Of a stretch of 64,000 nucleotides of DNA, positions 25,428 to 33,551 are shown piece by piece; the first letter of the stretch is position 1, and each line of letters opens with the position of its first letter. The position numbers were made by a program, and so were the translations under genes. The DNA is from Sodaliphilus pleomorphus (GTDB taxonomy: Bacteria > Bacteroidota > Bacteroidia > Bacteroidales > Muribaculaceae), in NCBI RefSeq assembly GCF_009676955.1, contig NZ_CP045696.1, forward strand, positions 3,167,501-3,231,500, written 5' to 3'. Below the pieces are notes generated by a model. It was not told the origin of the DNA. It saw only the letters and a program-made list of their open reading frames with translations, and did no database searches.

Positions 25428-25459
25428 CAAATATATATGATGTATGTTTTGTATCCCAA
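25428..25459 (-). promoter_or_regulatory. Promoter upstream of the SPASM remnant and outer-membrane protein
   Basis: Leftward TTG (25459-25457), 21 bases, TATATTTG (25435-25428). It would give a leader of about 290 bases across the decayed maturase before the outer-membrane protein ATG, and may also serve the LanC-like operon. Confidence 0.55.
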
Positions 25460-25540
25460 TCTATTTTTGTAATTATTTTTGCAATTAACATTATTTAATA
25501 CACCAAACGAAAAGGGCGAAGACCATATTGTTTAAGACAA

Positions 25541-25572
25541 CAATCGCGACCCAGGGTGTTGAGTCGCGATTG
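25541..25572 (-). terminator. Terminator of the glycine cleavage operon
   Basis: A perfect 10-bp stem (CAATCGCGAC with GTCGCGATTG) and 12-base loop lie 30 bases beyond the lpdA stop. The following minus-strand bases are TTGTCTTAAAC. Confidence 0.65.
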
Positions 25573-25602
25573 GATATTTGGTGTTTGGCTTGTGTGTAAC
25601 TG

Positions 25603-26952
25603 TTAAGCAAACTGCTTGGCCACGTTCATCACCACCTCACTCAGGGTGGGGTGGCCGTGGATGCAGCAAGCCAGCTGGTCGACGGTGGCCTTGGCGTTCA
25701 TGGCCATCACCACCTCTTGAATGAGGTCGGCAGCATGGGCACCGCACACGTGGCAGCCCACGATGAGGCGCGTGCGTGTGTCGACGATCATCTTGATCAG
25801 TCCGTCGGGCTCGCCCATGGCCAGCGCTTTGCCGTTGGCACGGAAGAGACCTTTCTTCACCACCACGTCGAGGCCTTGCTGCTTGCATTGCTCCTCGGTG
25901 AGGCCCACCATCGACAGCTCGGGCACGGTGAAGACGGCGCTGGGCACGATGTCGAGGCGATACTTGGGCGCATCGCCCATGATGCTGGTCAGGGCTATCT
26001 CGCCTTGTGCCGTGGCAGCGTGAGCCAGCATGCACAGGCCGTTTACGTCGCCTATGGCGTAGAGTCCTGGCACGCAGGTTTCCATCTCGGCGTTCACCTC
26101 GATGCCGCGTCGGCCCACGGTGGCGCCGGTGAGCTCAATGCCGGCAGGCAGCACGGGCTGGCGCCCTACTGCCATGAGCACCTTCTCGCACTCTACAGCG
26201 AGGGTCTTGCCCTTGGCCTCGTAGGTCACGATGTAGCCCCTGTCGCAGGCCGCAATGGCCTTGACGCCTGCACCAGTCACGATATTGATGCCGCGCTTTG
26301 AGAGCAGGCTTCTGAGTCGCTTGGCCACGTCTTTGTCGAAGGGGGGAAGTATCTCTTTGCAGTATTCCACCACAGTGACATCGACATCAAAGCTGCTGAA
26401 GATGCCGGCAAACTCCATGCCGATGACACCGCCGCCCACGATGCACAGGCTCTTGGGCAGCGACTGCATGGAGAGCACGTCGTCGCTCGTCATGGCCAGC
26501 TCGGCTCCTGGTATGGGCAATCCCTTGGGGGCCGACCCGGTGGCAATGATGATGTTGCCGGCGCTGTAGTGCTCGTCGCCCACAGCCACTGTGTGAGCGT
26601 CGACAAAGCGGGCTTCGCCCTTGACCAGAGTGATGAGCGGATTGTTGAGCAGCATGGCCACGCCCTCGCGCAGCTGGGCCACGACTTGTTGCTTGCGGTC
26701 GTAGGCAGCCTTGTAGTCGACGGTGAGCCCTCCGGTGGCGATGCCATACTTGTCGGCCTCCTTGAGCAGGTCGATGACCTCGGCGTTGCGGCACAGGGCC
26801 TTGGTGGGGATGCAACCGCGGTTGAGGCACGTGCCTCCCAGGTCGGCTCGCTCGATGATGGCAACCTTGAGCTGGCAACGGGCGGCCGTTGCGGCGGTCT
26901 CATAGCCGCCGGGGCCAGCCCCTATGATGAGGAGATCGTAGGTGTTGCTCAT
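25603..26952 (-). CDS. lpdA: Dihydrolipoyl dehydrogenase (glycine cleavage L-protein)
   Basis: A 449-residue FAD flavoenzyme that reoxidises dihydrolipoyl groups with NAD+. The FAD loop GAGPGGYETA starts at residue 11. The redox disulfide is GGTCLNRGCIPTK (Cys42, Cys47), the NAD-binding loop is GGGVIGMEFAG, and the C-terminal catalytic motif is HGHPTLSE. Its start overlaps the gcvPB stop by four bases (ATGA), so here it is the L-protein of the glycine cleavage system. It may also serve other lipoyl complexes, since no pyruvate dehydrogenase genes are visible. It is the last gene of the operon and ends at a terminator. Confidence 0.95.
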   Translation of the reverse strand: MSNTYDLLIIGAGPGGYETAATAARCQLKVAIIERADLGGTCLNRGCIPTKALCRNAEVIDLLKEADKYGIATGGLTVDYKAAYDRKQQVVAQLREGVAMLLNNPLITLVKGEARFVDAHTVAVGDEHYSAGNIIIATGSAPKGLPIPGAELAMTSDDVLSMQSLPKSLCIVGGGVIGMEFAGIFSSFDVDVTVVEYCKEILPPFDKDVAKRLRSLLSKRGINIVTGAGVKAIAACDRGYIVTYEAKGKTLAVECEKVLMAVGRQPVLPAGIELTGATVGRRGIEVNAEMETCVPGLYAIGDVNGLCMLAHAATAQGEIALTSIMGDAPKYRLDIVPSAVFTVPELSMVGLTEEQCKQQGLDVVVKKGLFRANGKALAMGEPDGLIKMIVDTRTRLIVGCHVCGAHAADLIQEVVMAMNAKATVDQLACCIHGHPTLSEVVMNVAKQFA

Positions 26953-28460
26953 TGCTCGGTGAGTTCTTTATAGGTGACTACGGGGTGCAGGGCGGCCTGG
27001 GTGTCGTCGAGGCGACGCACCGGAGTAGTGTGGGGCGCACCCTTCACGAGGTCGGGATTTTCACGTGCCTCCTGGGCAATCTTGTGCATGACGGCGATGA
27101 AGCCGTCGAGTGTCTCCTTGCTCTCGTTTTCGCAAGGCTCTATCATGAGTGCCTCGTGGAAGAGAAGCGGGAAGTAGATAGTGGGGGCGTGATAGCCGTA
27201 GTCGAGCAGGCGCTTGGCCACGTCCATGGTGGTCACGCCGGTGCTCTTGTCCTTCAGACCGTTGAAGACAAACTCGTGCTTGCACACTGTGGGAATGGGC
27301 AGCTCATAGTCGTTTTTGAGCGACTCCTTGATGTAATTGGCATTGAGCGTGGCCAACGGTCCCACCATCTTGAGGTGCTCGTGACCCAGGGTGAGAATGT
27401 AGGTGTAGGCTCGCATCTGCACGGCAAAGTTGCCCAGGAAGCCCGAAATCGAGCCTAGGGCATCGTCGCCGAAGTCGATGGTGAACTCGGGCGTTGCTGC
27501 CTCGTCGTCGTTGTCGGCAGCAACCTCGTGGCGCACTACGCGCGGGTTGGGCAGAAACTTCTCGAGGCCGGCGCGCACGCCCACTGGGCCGCTGCCCGGG
27601 CCGCCGCCGCCGTGCGGGGTCGAGAAGGTCTTGTGCAGGTTGATGTGCATCACGTCGAAGCCCAAGTCGCCAGGGCGGCACTTGCCCAGCATGGGGTTGA
27701 GGTTGGCTCCGTCATAGTACATGAGTCCGCCGCAAGCATGCACGAGCTTGGCAATCTCGGCAATGTTGTGCTCAAAGAGGCCCAGCGTGTTGGGGTTGGT
27801 CATCATCATGCCAGCCACGGTGTCGTCGAGCAGGGGCTTGAGCGCATCGACATCGACGGTGCCGTCGGGACGGCTCTTCACCTCAACCACATCGAGGCCG
27901 CACACGGCCGAGCTGGCGGGATTGGTGCCGTGGGCGCTGTCGGGGATGATGATCTTGGTGCGCTTGTCGTCGCCGCGGCTCATGTGGTAGCTGCGTATGA
28001 TCATGAGGCCAGTGAGCTCGCCGTGGGCGCCGGCAAAGGGGTTGAGCGTGAACTCGCTCATGCCGGCAATCTCGGCCAGGCTGCACTGCAGGTTGTAGTA
28101 CACCTCGAGGGCGCCTTGCACGCTCTCGACGGCCTGCAACGGGTGCAAGCTGGCAAAGTCGCGGCGGGCGGCCATCTCGTCGTTTATCTTGGGATTGTAC
28201 TTCATGGTGCACGACCCAAGCGGGTAGAAACCGGTATCCACACCAAAGTTGTTGTTGCTCATGTTGGTGTAGTGGCGCACCACGGTGAGTTCGTCGCACT
28301 CGGGCAGGGCGGGGTCGCTATTGCGCAGCAGCTCGGCTGGCAGTCCCTCGCTCATACGGTACTCGCCGCTGAGCTCGTTTTTGGGCAGCGAGTAGCCCAC
28401 GCGTCCAGGTTTCGAAAGCTCGAAAATCAGTTTTCCGTAATACACATTATTCATTTTCAA
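26949..28460 (-). CDS. gcvPB: Glycine dehydrogenase (decarboxylating) subunit 2
   Basis: A 503-residue pyridoxal-phosphate subunit of the P-protein, which decarboxylates glycine and passes the aminomethyl group to lipoyl-H-protein. The cofactor Lys is Lys277 in NLHKTFSTPHGGGGPG. The family blocks NNFGVDTGFYPLGSCTMKYN and AHGTNPASSA are present. P-protein is split into two polypeptides here, as in many Bacteroidetes, Firmicutes and archaea. Its start overlaps the end of gcvPA by 14 bases. A second ATG six bases on (28454) is an alternative start. The C-terminal region continues normally to the lpdA overlap. Confidence 0.96.
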   Translation of the reverse strand: MKMNNVYYGKLIFELSKPGRVGYSLPKNELSGEYRMSEGLPAELLRNSDPALPECDELTVVRHYTNMSNNNFGVDTGFYPLGSCTMKYNPKINDEMAARRDFASLHPLQAVESVQGALEVYYNLQCSLAEIAGMSEFTLNPFAGAHGELTGLMIIRSYHMSRGDDKRTKIIIPDSAHGTNPASSAVCGLDVVEVKSRPDGTVDVDALKPLLDDTVAGMMMTNPNTLGLFEHNIAEIAKLVHACGGLMYYDGANLNPMLGKCRPGDLGFDVMHINLHKTFSTPHGGGGPGSGPVGVRAGLEKFLPNPRVVRHEVAADNDDEAATPEFTIDFGDDALGSISGFLGNFAVQMRAYTYILTLGHEHLKMVGPLATLNANYIKESLKNDYELPIPTVCKHEFVFNGLKDKSTGVTTMDVAKRLLDYGYHAPTIYFPLLFHEALMIEPCENESKETLDGFIAVMHKIAQEARENPDLVKGAPHTTPVRRLDDTQAALHPVVTYKELTEQ

Positions 28461-29799
28461 TCTCCTCCCTTTCGATTACATGGTTACACATTTCTACTAC
28501 ATTGTCGATGTCTTGCTTGGAGATGGTTTCGGTCACGCACAGCAGCAAGGTGTCGGGTGCGATCTTGAGGCCGAATTGCACGCCCTGGGTCTCGCGCAGC
28601 TGGCGTTGAAGAGCATCGATGTCGCCGTCAACCCTTACGGCAAACTCGTTGAGGAAGGGCTTGCCTGGGTAGCGCATGGTGAAGTGCGGGTTGTCGGTCA
28701 AGCGGTCGGCCAGGTAGTGGGCGCCGCTGTAACTCAGCTGGTTCACCTCTTTGAGCCCCTGCTTGCCCATCAGGGCCAGGTAGACGGTGATGTAGAGGGC
28801 CATGAGACTCTCGTTGGAGCATATGTTGCTCGTGGCTTTCTCGCGGCGTATGTGCTGCTCGCGGGCCTGAAGGGTGAGCACAAAGGTGCGCTTGCCATCG
28901 AGGTCGTGGGTTTGGCCCACAATGCGGCCTGGCATTTTGCGTATGAGTTTCTTGCTGGTGCACATGTAGCCCACAAAGGGGCCGCCAAAGTTCATGGGGA
29001 TGCCCAGCGACTGGCCGTCGCCCACTGCGATGTCGGCTCCCCACTCGCCAGGGGTCTTGAGCACGCCCAGTGCGCTTGCCACGCTGTTGATGATAAACAG
29101 GGTCTTGTGCTTGTGGCAGGTGTCGGCCCAGCCTGTGTAGTCCTCGACGATGCCGTAGAAGTTGGGGGCGCTCACGATCACGCCGGCCACATCGTCGGCG
29201 GCCACTTTGGCCTCAAAGTCGGCCTTGTCGGTCACGCCGTCGCGCTCGTCGATGGTCACCACCTGCACGCCGTGATACTTGGCATAGGTCTCTACCACGC
29301 GGGTCACAACAGGGTTGACCGTGGCCGAGATGAGCACCTTGTTGCGCTTGCGGCTTGCGGCGCAGGCCATCATCATGGCCTCGGCAGTGGCGGTGCAACC
29401 GTCATACATCGAGGCGTTGCTCACTTCCATGCCTGTGAGCTCGGCCATCATGCTCTGGTACTCAAAGATGTATTGCAGGGTGCCTTGCGAAATTTCGGCC
29501 TGATAGGGGGTGTAGGAGGTGAGAAACTCGCTTCGCTCGACTATGCTTTTCACCACAGCTGGGCTGTAGTGGTCATAGCATCCAGCGCCAATCATGCACT
29601 TGAGCGGCTGGTTTTTGGCGCCCAGCTCGTCGAAGAACTTGCGCACCTCGATTTCGCTCATCGCGTCGGGGAGGGCATATTCTCGCTTGAACTGCAGCTC
29701 CTGGGGTATGTCGCTGTACAAGTCGTCGAGACTCGACATCCCGCAGGTGTTGAGCATCGCTTTGATGTCGCCCTCGGTGTGTGGAAAATATTTGAACAT
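28447..29799 (-). CDS. gcvPA: Glycine dehydrogenase (decarboxylating) subunit 1
   Basis: A 450-residue partner of GcvPB; together they form the alpha2beta2 P-protein. The start FKYFPHTEGDIKAML, the block MIGAGCYDHYSPAVV, and ASMYDGCTATAEA are characteristic of the N-terminal half of P-protein. As expected for this subunit the pyridoxal-phosphate Lys is absent. A 128-base gap separates it from gcvH upstream. That gap contains a GC-rich imperfect hairpin (29825-29883), which could adjust P-protein output relative to the H- and T-proteins. Confidence 0.95.
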   Translation of the reverse strand: MFKYFPHTEGDIKAMLNTCGMSSLDDLYSDIPQELQFKREYALPDAMSEIEVRKFFDELGAKNQPLKCMIGAGCYDHYSPAVVKSIVERSEFLTSYTPYQAEISQGTLQYIFEYQSMMAELTGMEVSNASMYDGCTATAEAMMMACAASRKRNKVLISATVNPVVTRVVETYAKYHGVQVVTIDERDGVTDKADFEAKVAADDVAGVIVSAPNFYGIVEDYTGWADTCHKHKTLFIINSVASALGVLKTPGEWGADIAVGDGQSLGIPMNFGGPFVGYMCTSKKLIRKMPGRIVGQTHDLDGKRTFVLTLQAREQHIRREKATSNICSNESLMALYITVYLALMGKQGLKEVNQLSYSGAHYLADRLTDNPHFTMRYPGKPFLNEFAVRVDGDIDALQRQLRETQGVQFGLKIAPDTLLLCVTETISKQDIDNVVEMCNHVIEREEIENE

Positions 29800-29824
29800 T
29801 GTTTCTCTTTATTAAATTTTGAGT

Positions 29825-29883
29825 GCAGGGCTCCAGTTCGGGCCACGGCGCCCATGGCGACGCTGCCTGCTCGGGGGCCCTGC
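29825..29883 (-). other. GC-rich hairpin between gcvH and gcvPA
   Basis: GCAGGGCTCC (29825-29834) pairs with GGGGCCCTGC (29874-29883) with one mismatch, enclosing a GC-rich 39-base loop that can fold further. It lies inside the operon, with no T tail, so it is more likely an attenuation or mRNA-processing element than a terminator. Confidence 0.4.
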
Positions 29884-29927
29884 AATCGTTGTGCTCTGTT
29901 GTTAAGAAGGTTAATGTCTTGTTGATG

Positions 29928-30308
29928 TTACTCGCCTATGAATTTCTTGTAGGCAGCTGCGTCCATGAGGCTGTCGAGCTCGCTCTTGTCGCTTAGCTTC
30001 ACCTTCATGATCCAGTTCTCAAAGGCGTCTTTGTTGATGAGGCCGGGCTCGTCCTCGAGAGCATCGTTCACCTCGGCCACGGTGCCGCTCACGGGGCTGT
30101 TGAGGTCGCTGGCAGCCTTCACACTCTCGACTGCGCCAAACTCCTCGCCTTGTGCCACCTCGTCGTCGACTTCGGGCATGTCGACATACACCACATTGCC
30201 CAGCTCTTTCTGAGCGTAATCGGTGATGCCCACATAGCCGTAGTCGCCGTCGACCTTCACATACTCGTGACTCTCGCTGTAGTATAAACCGTCAATTACC
30301 TTACTCAT
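29928..30308 (-). CDS. gcvH: Glycine cleavage system H protein
   Basis: A 126-residue lipoyl carrier that shuttles the aminomethyl group and reducing equivalents between P-, T- and L-proteins. The lipoylation site is Lys64 in VESVKAASDLNSP. The flanking GITDYAQKELGNVVYVDMP and NDALEDEPGLINKDA blocks are canonical, as is the length. It lies 74 bases after gcvT. The lplA-lipA fusion immediately upstream of the operon is the likely source of its lipoate. Confidence 0.97.
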   Translation of the reverse strand: MSKVIDGLYYSESHEYVKVDGDYGYVGITDYAQKELGNVVYVDMPEVDDEVAQGEEFGAVESVKAASDLNSPVSGTVAEVNDALEDEPGLINKDAFENWIMKVKLSDKSELDSLMDAAAYKKFIGE

Positions 30309-30382
30309 TGTTGTGTTATGTTTATTTTATGTTGTTAATTAATATGGTTGTTTTGCTATTTTTGCTGGTTGTGCCACCTGTG

Positions 30383-31480
30383 CTATTTCTTGTAGTTGGC
30401 TTGATAGAAGCGCTTTTTTACAACGGTGGCGGGAAATACCTTCTTGCGTATCTTCACCTTCAGCTCGTTGCCCAGTGTGCCGGCGCTGCGGTCGACCAGG
30501 GCAAAGGCCAAACTCTTGTCGAGAGAGATGCTGTGGTAGCCTGTGGTGATGTAGCCCACCACCTTGTCGTCGGCATCGAGCACGTCGTAGCCGTGGCGCG
30601 GAATGGCGCGGTCGTGCAGCTCGAGGCCCACCAGCTTCTTGGGGCTGCCCTCGGCCTTCTGACGGGCACAGGCGTCGCGCCCGATAAAGCCGCCTTGCTT
30701 GTCGAGCTTGACAAACATGCCCAGTGTGGCTGTGATGGGAGAGATGTCCTTGCTCAGCTCGTCGCCGTAGAGCGGCAGGCCAGCCTCAAAGCGCAGCGTG
30801 TCGCGGCATCCCAGGCCGCAGGGTTGCACGCCGGCAGCCATGAGCTTGTCCCACATCTCAACAATGGTATTGTGGCTGGCATAGATTTCAAAGCCGTCCT
30901 CGCCTGTGTAGCCCGTGCGGCTCACGATGATGGTCTCGCCGTTGCACTCCAGTTCCTTGTGGGTGTAGAATGTGAGGTCGCTGCCATCGATGCCGAGCAC
31001 GCTCTTGAGCTTTTCCTCGGCCTCGGGGCCTTGCAGAGCCAGCTGGCCGTAGAAGTCGCTCTGGTGTGCGATGCTCACGTTGTAGTCCTGCTTTTGCTCG
31101 TCGAGCCAAGCCACATCCTTGTCGATGTTGGCAGCGTTATAGACCAGGAAGAAGTCGTTGTCGCCCATTTTGTAGACCAGCAGGTCGTCGACAGTGCCGC
31201 CGTCGGGATACAGCATCATGCCGTAATACACCTTGCCCTTGGGGGCGTTCCACACATCGTTGGTGAACACGTGGTTCACATATTTCTCGGCATCGGGGCC
31301 AGTGATTCTCGACTCGCCCATGTGTGAGACGTCAAACACGCCCACATGCTTGCGCACGGCGTTATGTTCCTCAATGATACCAGCATACTGGATGGGCATG
31401 TCGAAGCCTCCGAAAGGGCTCATGAGTGCTCCCAGTGCTACGTGCTTGTCATAAAGACATGTTTTTTTGTTTTCTGCCAT
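30383..31480 (-). CDS. gcvT: Glycine cleavage system T protein (aminomethyltransferase)
   Basis: A 365-residue tetrahydrofolate-dependent enzyme that releases ammonia from aminomethyl-lipoyl-H-protein and forms methylene-tetrahydrofolate. The N-terminal SPFGGFDMPIQY, the FDVSHMGE block with its conserved Asp, and SRTGYTGEDGFEIY in the middle are diagnostic. The C-terminal beta-barrel ends in KVRKKVFPA-like sequence followed by a basic tail. It is the first gene of gcvT-gcvH-gcvPA-gcvPB-lpdA. I looked for a glycine riboswitch in the 119 bases upstream and saw none. Confidence 0.96.
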   Translation of the reverse strand: MAENKKTCLYDKHVALGALMSPFGGFDMPIQYAGIIEEHNAVRKHVGVFDVSHMGESRITGPDAEKYVNHVFTNDVWNAPKGKVYYGMMLYPDGGTVDDLLVYKMGDNDFFLVYNAANIDKDVAWLDEQKQDYNVSIAHQSDFYGQLALQGPEAEEKLKSVLGIDGSDLTFYTHKELECNGETIIVSRTGYTGEDGFEIYASHNTIVEMWDKLMAAGVQPCGLGCRDTLRFEAGLPLYGDELSKDISPITATLGMFVKLDKQGGFIGRDACARQKAEGSPKKLVGLELHDRAIPRHGYDVLDADDKVVGYITTGYHSISLDKSLAFALVDRSAGTLGNELKVKIRKKVFPATVVKKRFYQANYKK

Positions 31481-31532
31481 AGTTGTTTTATGTGAAATAA
31501 AAGGTTGTTGGTATTGCAGTTATATTTTTCTT

Positions 31533-31540
31533 CAAAGATA
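31533..31540 (-). promoter_or_regulatory. -7 box of the glycine cleavage operon
   Basis: TATCTTTG read leftward, about 50 bases before the gcvT ATG. The -33 element is weak. No tandem glycine aptamer is recognisable in the short leader. Confidence 0.5.
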
Positions 31541-31599
31541 GATAAAATTATTTACACTTCGGCATTGTGCCGCACAATTTTTTAAAGTGTCTCGTTGTA

Positions 31600-33444
31600 T
31601 CACTCTTGGCGTTGCAGGGTTTTGTACTGCTCGGCGTGATAGGACGAGCGCACAAAGGGGCCGCTCACCACTTGCTCAAAGCCCTTGTCCTCGCCCAGTT
31701 GCTTGTATTGGGCAAACTTCGATGGCTTGATGTAGGCTTTCACAGCAATGTGCCGCAATGTGGGTTGCAGGTATTGCCCTATAGTGAGTATCTTGCAACC
31801 TGCGGCGAGCAGGTCGTCCATGGTTTGCTCCACCTCCTGCTCGGTCTCGCCCAGGCCCAGCATGAGGCCCGACTTGGCTGTGAAACCGCGCTCGGCGATG
31901 TGGCGCAGCACGTCGAGGCTTTGGTCATATTGGGCCACGCTGCGCACTGCCGGGGTGAGCCGCCTCACGGTCTCGATATTGTGCCCCACGATATAGGGCT
32001 GTTCGGCCAGCACCATGTCGACCAGGTCGAGGCGCCCTTGGAAGTCGGGGATGAGCACCTCGACAGTGGTGTGCGGGTTCAGTTCTTTGATGGCTTTCAC
32101 TGTCAGGCTCCAATGTCGGGCACCCAGGTCGGGCAAATCGTCGCGGTCGACCGAGGTGATGACGGCGTGCTTGAGCTGCAACTGTGCCACAGCCTTGGCC
32201 ACGTTGAGGGGCTCGTAAGGGTCGAGCGGTTGCGGCCGCCCCGAGGGTGTGTTGCAGAAGCGGCAGTTGCGCGTGCACACATTGCCGCCTATCATGAGGG
32301 TGGCTGTGCCTGCTTTCCAACACTCGGCCTTGTTGGGGCACAGGCCGCTGGTGCATATCGTGTTGAGGTGGTTGCCAGCCACAGCATCGCTTGTGTGTCG
32401 TGTGGTCGTGGTCGAGGTAAGGTCAATTTTCAGCCACTCGGGCTTGGGCAAGTGGGGCGGCCTGCCAAAGAGCAGCCGCAAGAACTGCATGACGGTGAGG
32501 TTGCGTATCACCTTGCCCGTGTCGACGCCGTCGAGTGCCTGGGTCACAGCCTCGCGGTCGTAGGCTACACCTTGCAGCCGCGCCAGCAGGTCACGGTCAA
32601 GGTCGCCGAGCAAGAAGTAGTCGCCCACAAGGTTGATATATTGTATCTTTCCAGCTTTTACCTGAACTCTTGCTTCAATCTCGCCCACATCTTTCAAGAT
32701 GAGACTGCGCTTCACGGTGTAGCTGGGCGAGTTGTCATAGACAAATTCGTGCGAGGCCAGTGGTTTCTCAAGCTGGGCAACGCCTTGCATGTGGACCTGG
32801 TTGAGGGTGATCTGGCTGTCTCCGCACACGAGCTGCCGCAACTGCTCTACAAACTGTGGCAGTGTCAGCCTGGTGTAGTCGCCCAGGTTGGCTACGCGCT
32901 GGCGATTGGATTTCACGCCTTTGCTCTCAAGCTTTTTCGACGGCTTCAGGCAGCTGGCCAGCTGGTCGAGGTCGGTGGAGTAGAGCAGGGTGTTGTGCAG
33001 CACGCTGCGATTGCCGTAGCGGTAAAAGGCTGCGCCTGCCACTTTCTTGCCTTCCACAAGGATGTCGTTGCGCCCCGATGAGCTCACTGCGACGCCCAGC
33101 CGGTTGATGGCTTTGACCACGAGGTCGATATAGTCGTTGAACAGGGCATTCACGTTGCCCTCCTTGGTGATGTAGCTGAATTGCAGGCAGCCCCGGTCGG
33201 CATAGACGGTGCCGCCTCCGCTCTTGCGGCGGTAGATGTGCACGCCGTGCTCGCGGCAGTACTGCTCGTTTACTTCGTTCTCGAGCAGCTGGTTGCGGCC
33301 CAGCATGGCAGTGGGCTCAACTTGCCAGATGAAGAAATAGTCGTCGTCGGTGAAATGCTTGGCCACATATTCCTCTACAGCGAAATAGAATGGCAACTGG
33401 CGGCTTTCTCCTTGGCGTGGAGCTGGAAGGTTGATATATTTCAT
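31600..33444 (-). CDS. Fused lipoate-protein ligase and lipoyl synthase (LplA-LipA)
   Basis: A 614-residue bifunctional protein. I chose ATG 33444 (MKYINLPAPRQ), the normal LplA N-terminus; the frame is open 23 codons further, across the promoter. Residues 1-330 are lipoate-protein ligase A with its accessory domain, including PTAMLGRNQ, YRRKSGGGTVYAD and VAGAAFYR. Residues about 340-614 are lipoyl synthase, a radical-SAM enzyme: the auxiliary cluster ligands Cys364, Cys369 and Cys375 (CTSGLCPNKAEC) and the radical-SAM Cys390, Cys394 and Cys397 (CTRNCRFC). Both halves look complete. The protein could both scavenge lipoate and insert sulfur into octanoyl groups. It adjoins the glycine cleavage operon, whose H-protein needs lipoate. 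Confidence 0.92.
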   Translation of the reverse strand: MKYINLPAPRQGESRQLPFYFAVEEYVAKHFTDDDYFFIWQVEPTAMLGRNQLLENEVNEQYCREHGVHIYRRKSGGGTVYADRGCLQFSYITKEGNVNALFNDYIDLVVKAINRLGVAVSSSGRNDILVEGKKVAGAAFYRYGNRSVLHNTLLYSTDLDQLASCLKPSKKLESKGVKSNRQRVANLGDYTRLTLPQFVEQLRQLVCGDSQITLNQVHMQGVAQLEKPLASHEFVYDNSPSYTVKRSLILKDVGEIEARVQVKAGKIQYINLVGDYFLLGDLDRDLLARLQGVAYDREAVTQALDGVDTGKVIRNLTVMQFLRLLFGRPPHLPKPEWLKIDLTSTTTTRHTSDAVAGNHLNTICTSGLCPNKAECWKAGTATLMIGGNVCTRNCRFCNTPSGRPQPLDPYEPLNVAKAVAQLQLKHAVITSVDRDDLPDLGARHWSLTVKAIKELNPHTTVEVLIPDFQGRLDLVDMVLAEQPYIVGHNIETVRRLTPAVRSVAQYDQSLDVLRHIAERGFTAKSGLMLGLGETEQEVEQTMDDLLAAGCKILTIGQYLQPTLRHIAVKAYIKPSKFAQYKQLGEDKGFEQVVSGPFVRSSYHAEQYKTLQRQE

Positions 33445-33482
33445 TTCAGTTTCAGAAAAAGTTGTTTTAAGATCATTATGGG

Positions 33483-33513
33483 CAAAGTTAAGCATTTGCG
33501 CCGAAATCCGCAA
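33483..33513 (-). promoter_or_regulatory. Promoter of the lplA-lipA fusion
   Basis: Leftward TTG (33513-33511), exactly 20 bases, TAACTTTG (33490-33483). It lies about 39 bases before the chosen ATG and overlaps the upstream extension of the frame, which supports the later start. Confidence 0.75.
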
Positions 33514-33551
33514 TTTTATGTTGCACTATAATCGTGCCGCCCCCAGTCGGG

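Noticed and set aside
31481..31599. A glycine riboswitch upstream of gcvT.
   Set aside because: The upstream region is only 119 bases and AT-rich, without the paired Gly-aptamer cores; only a promoter box was found.
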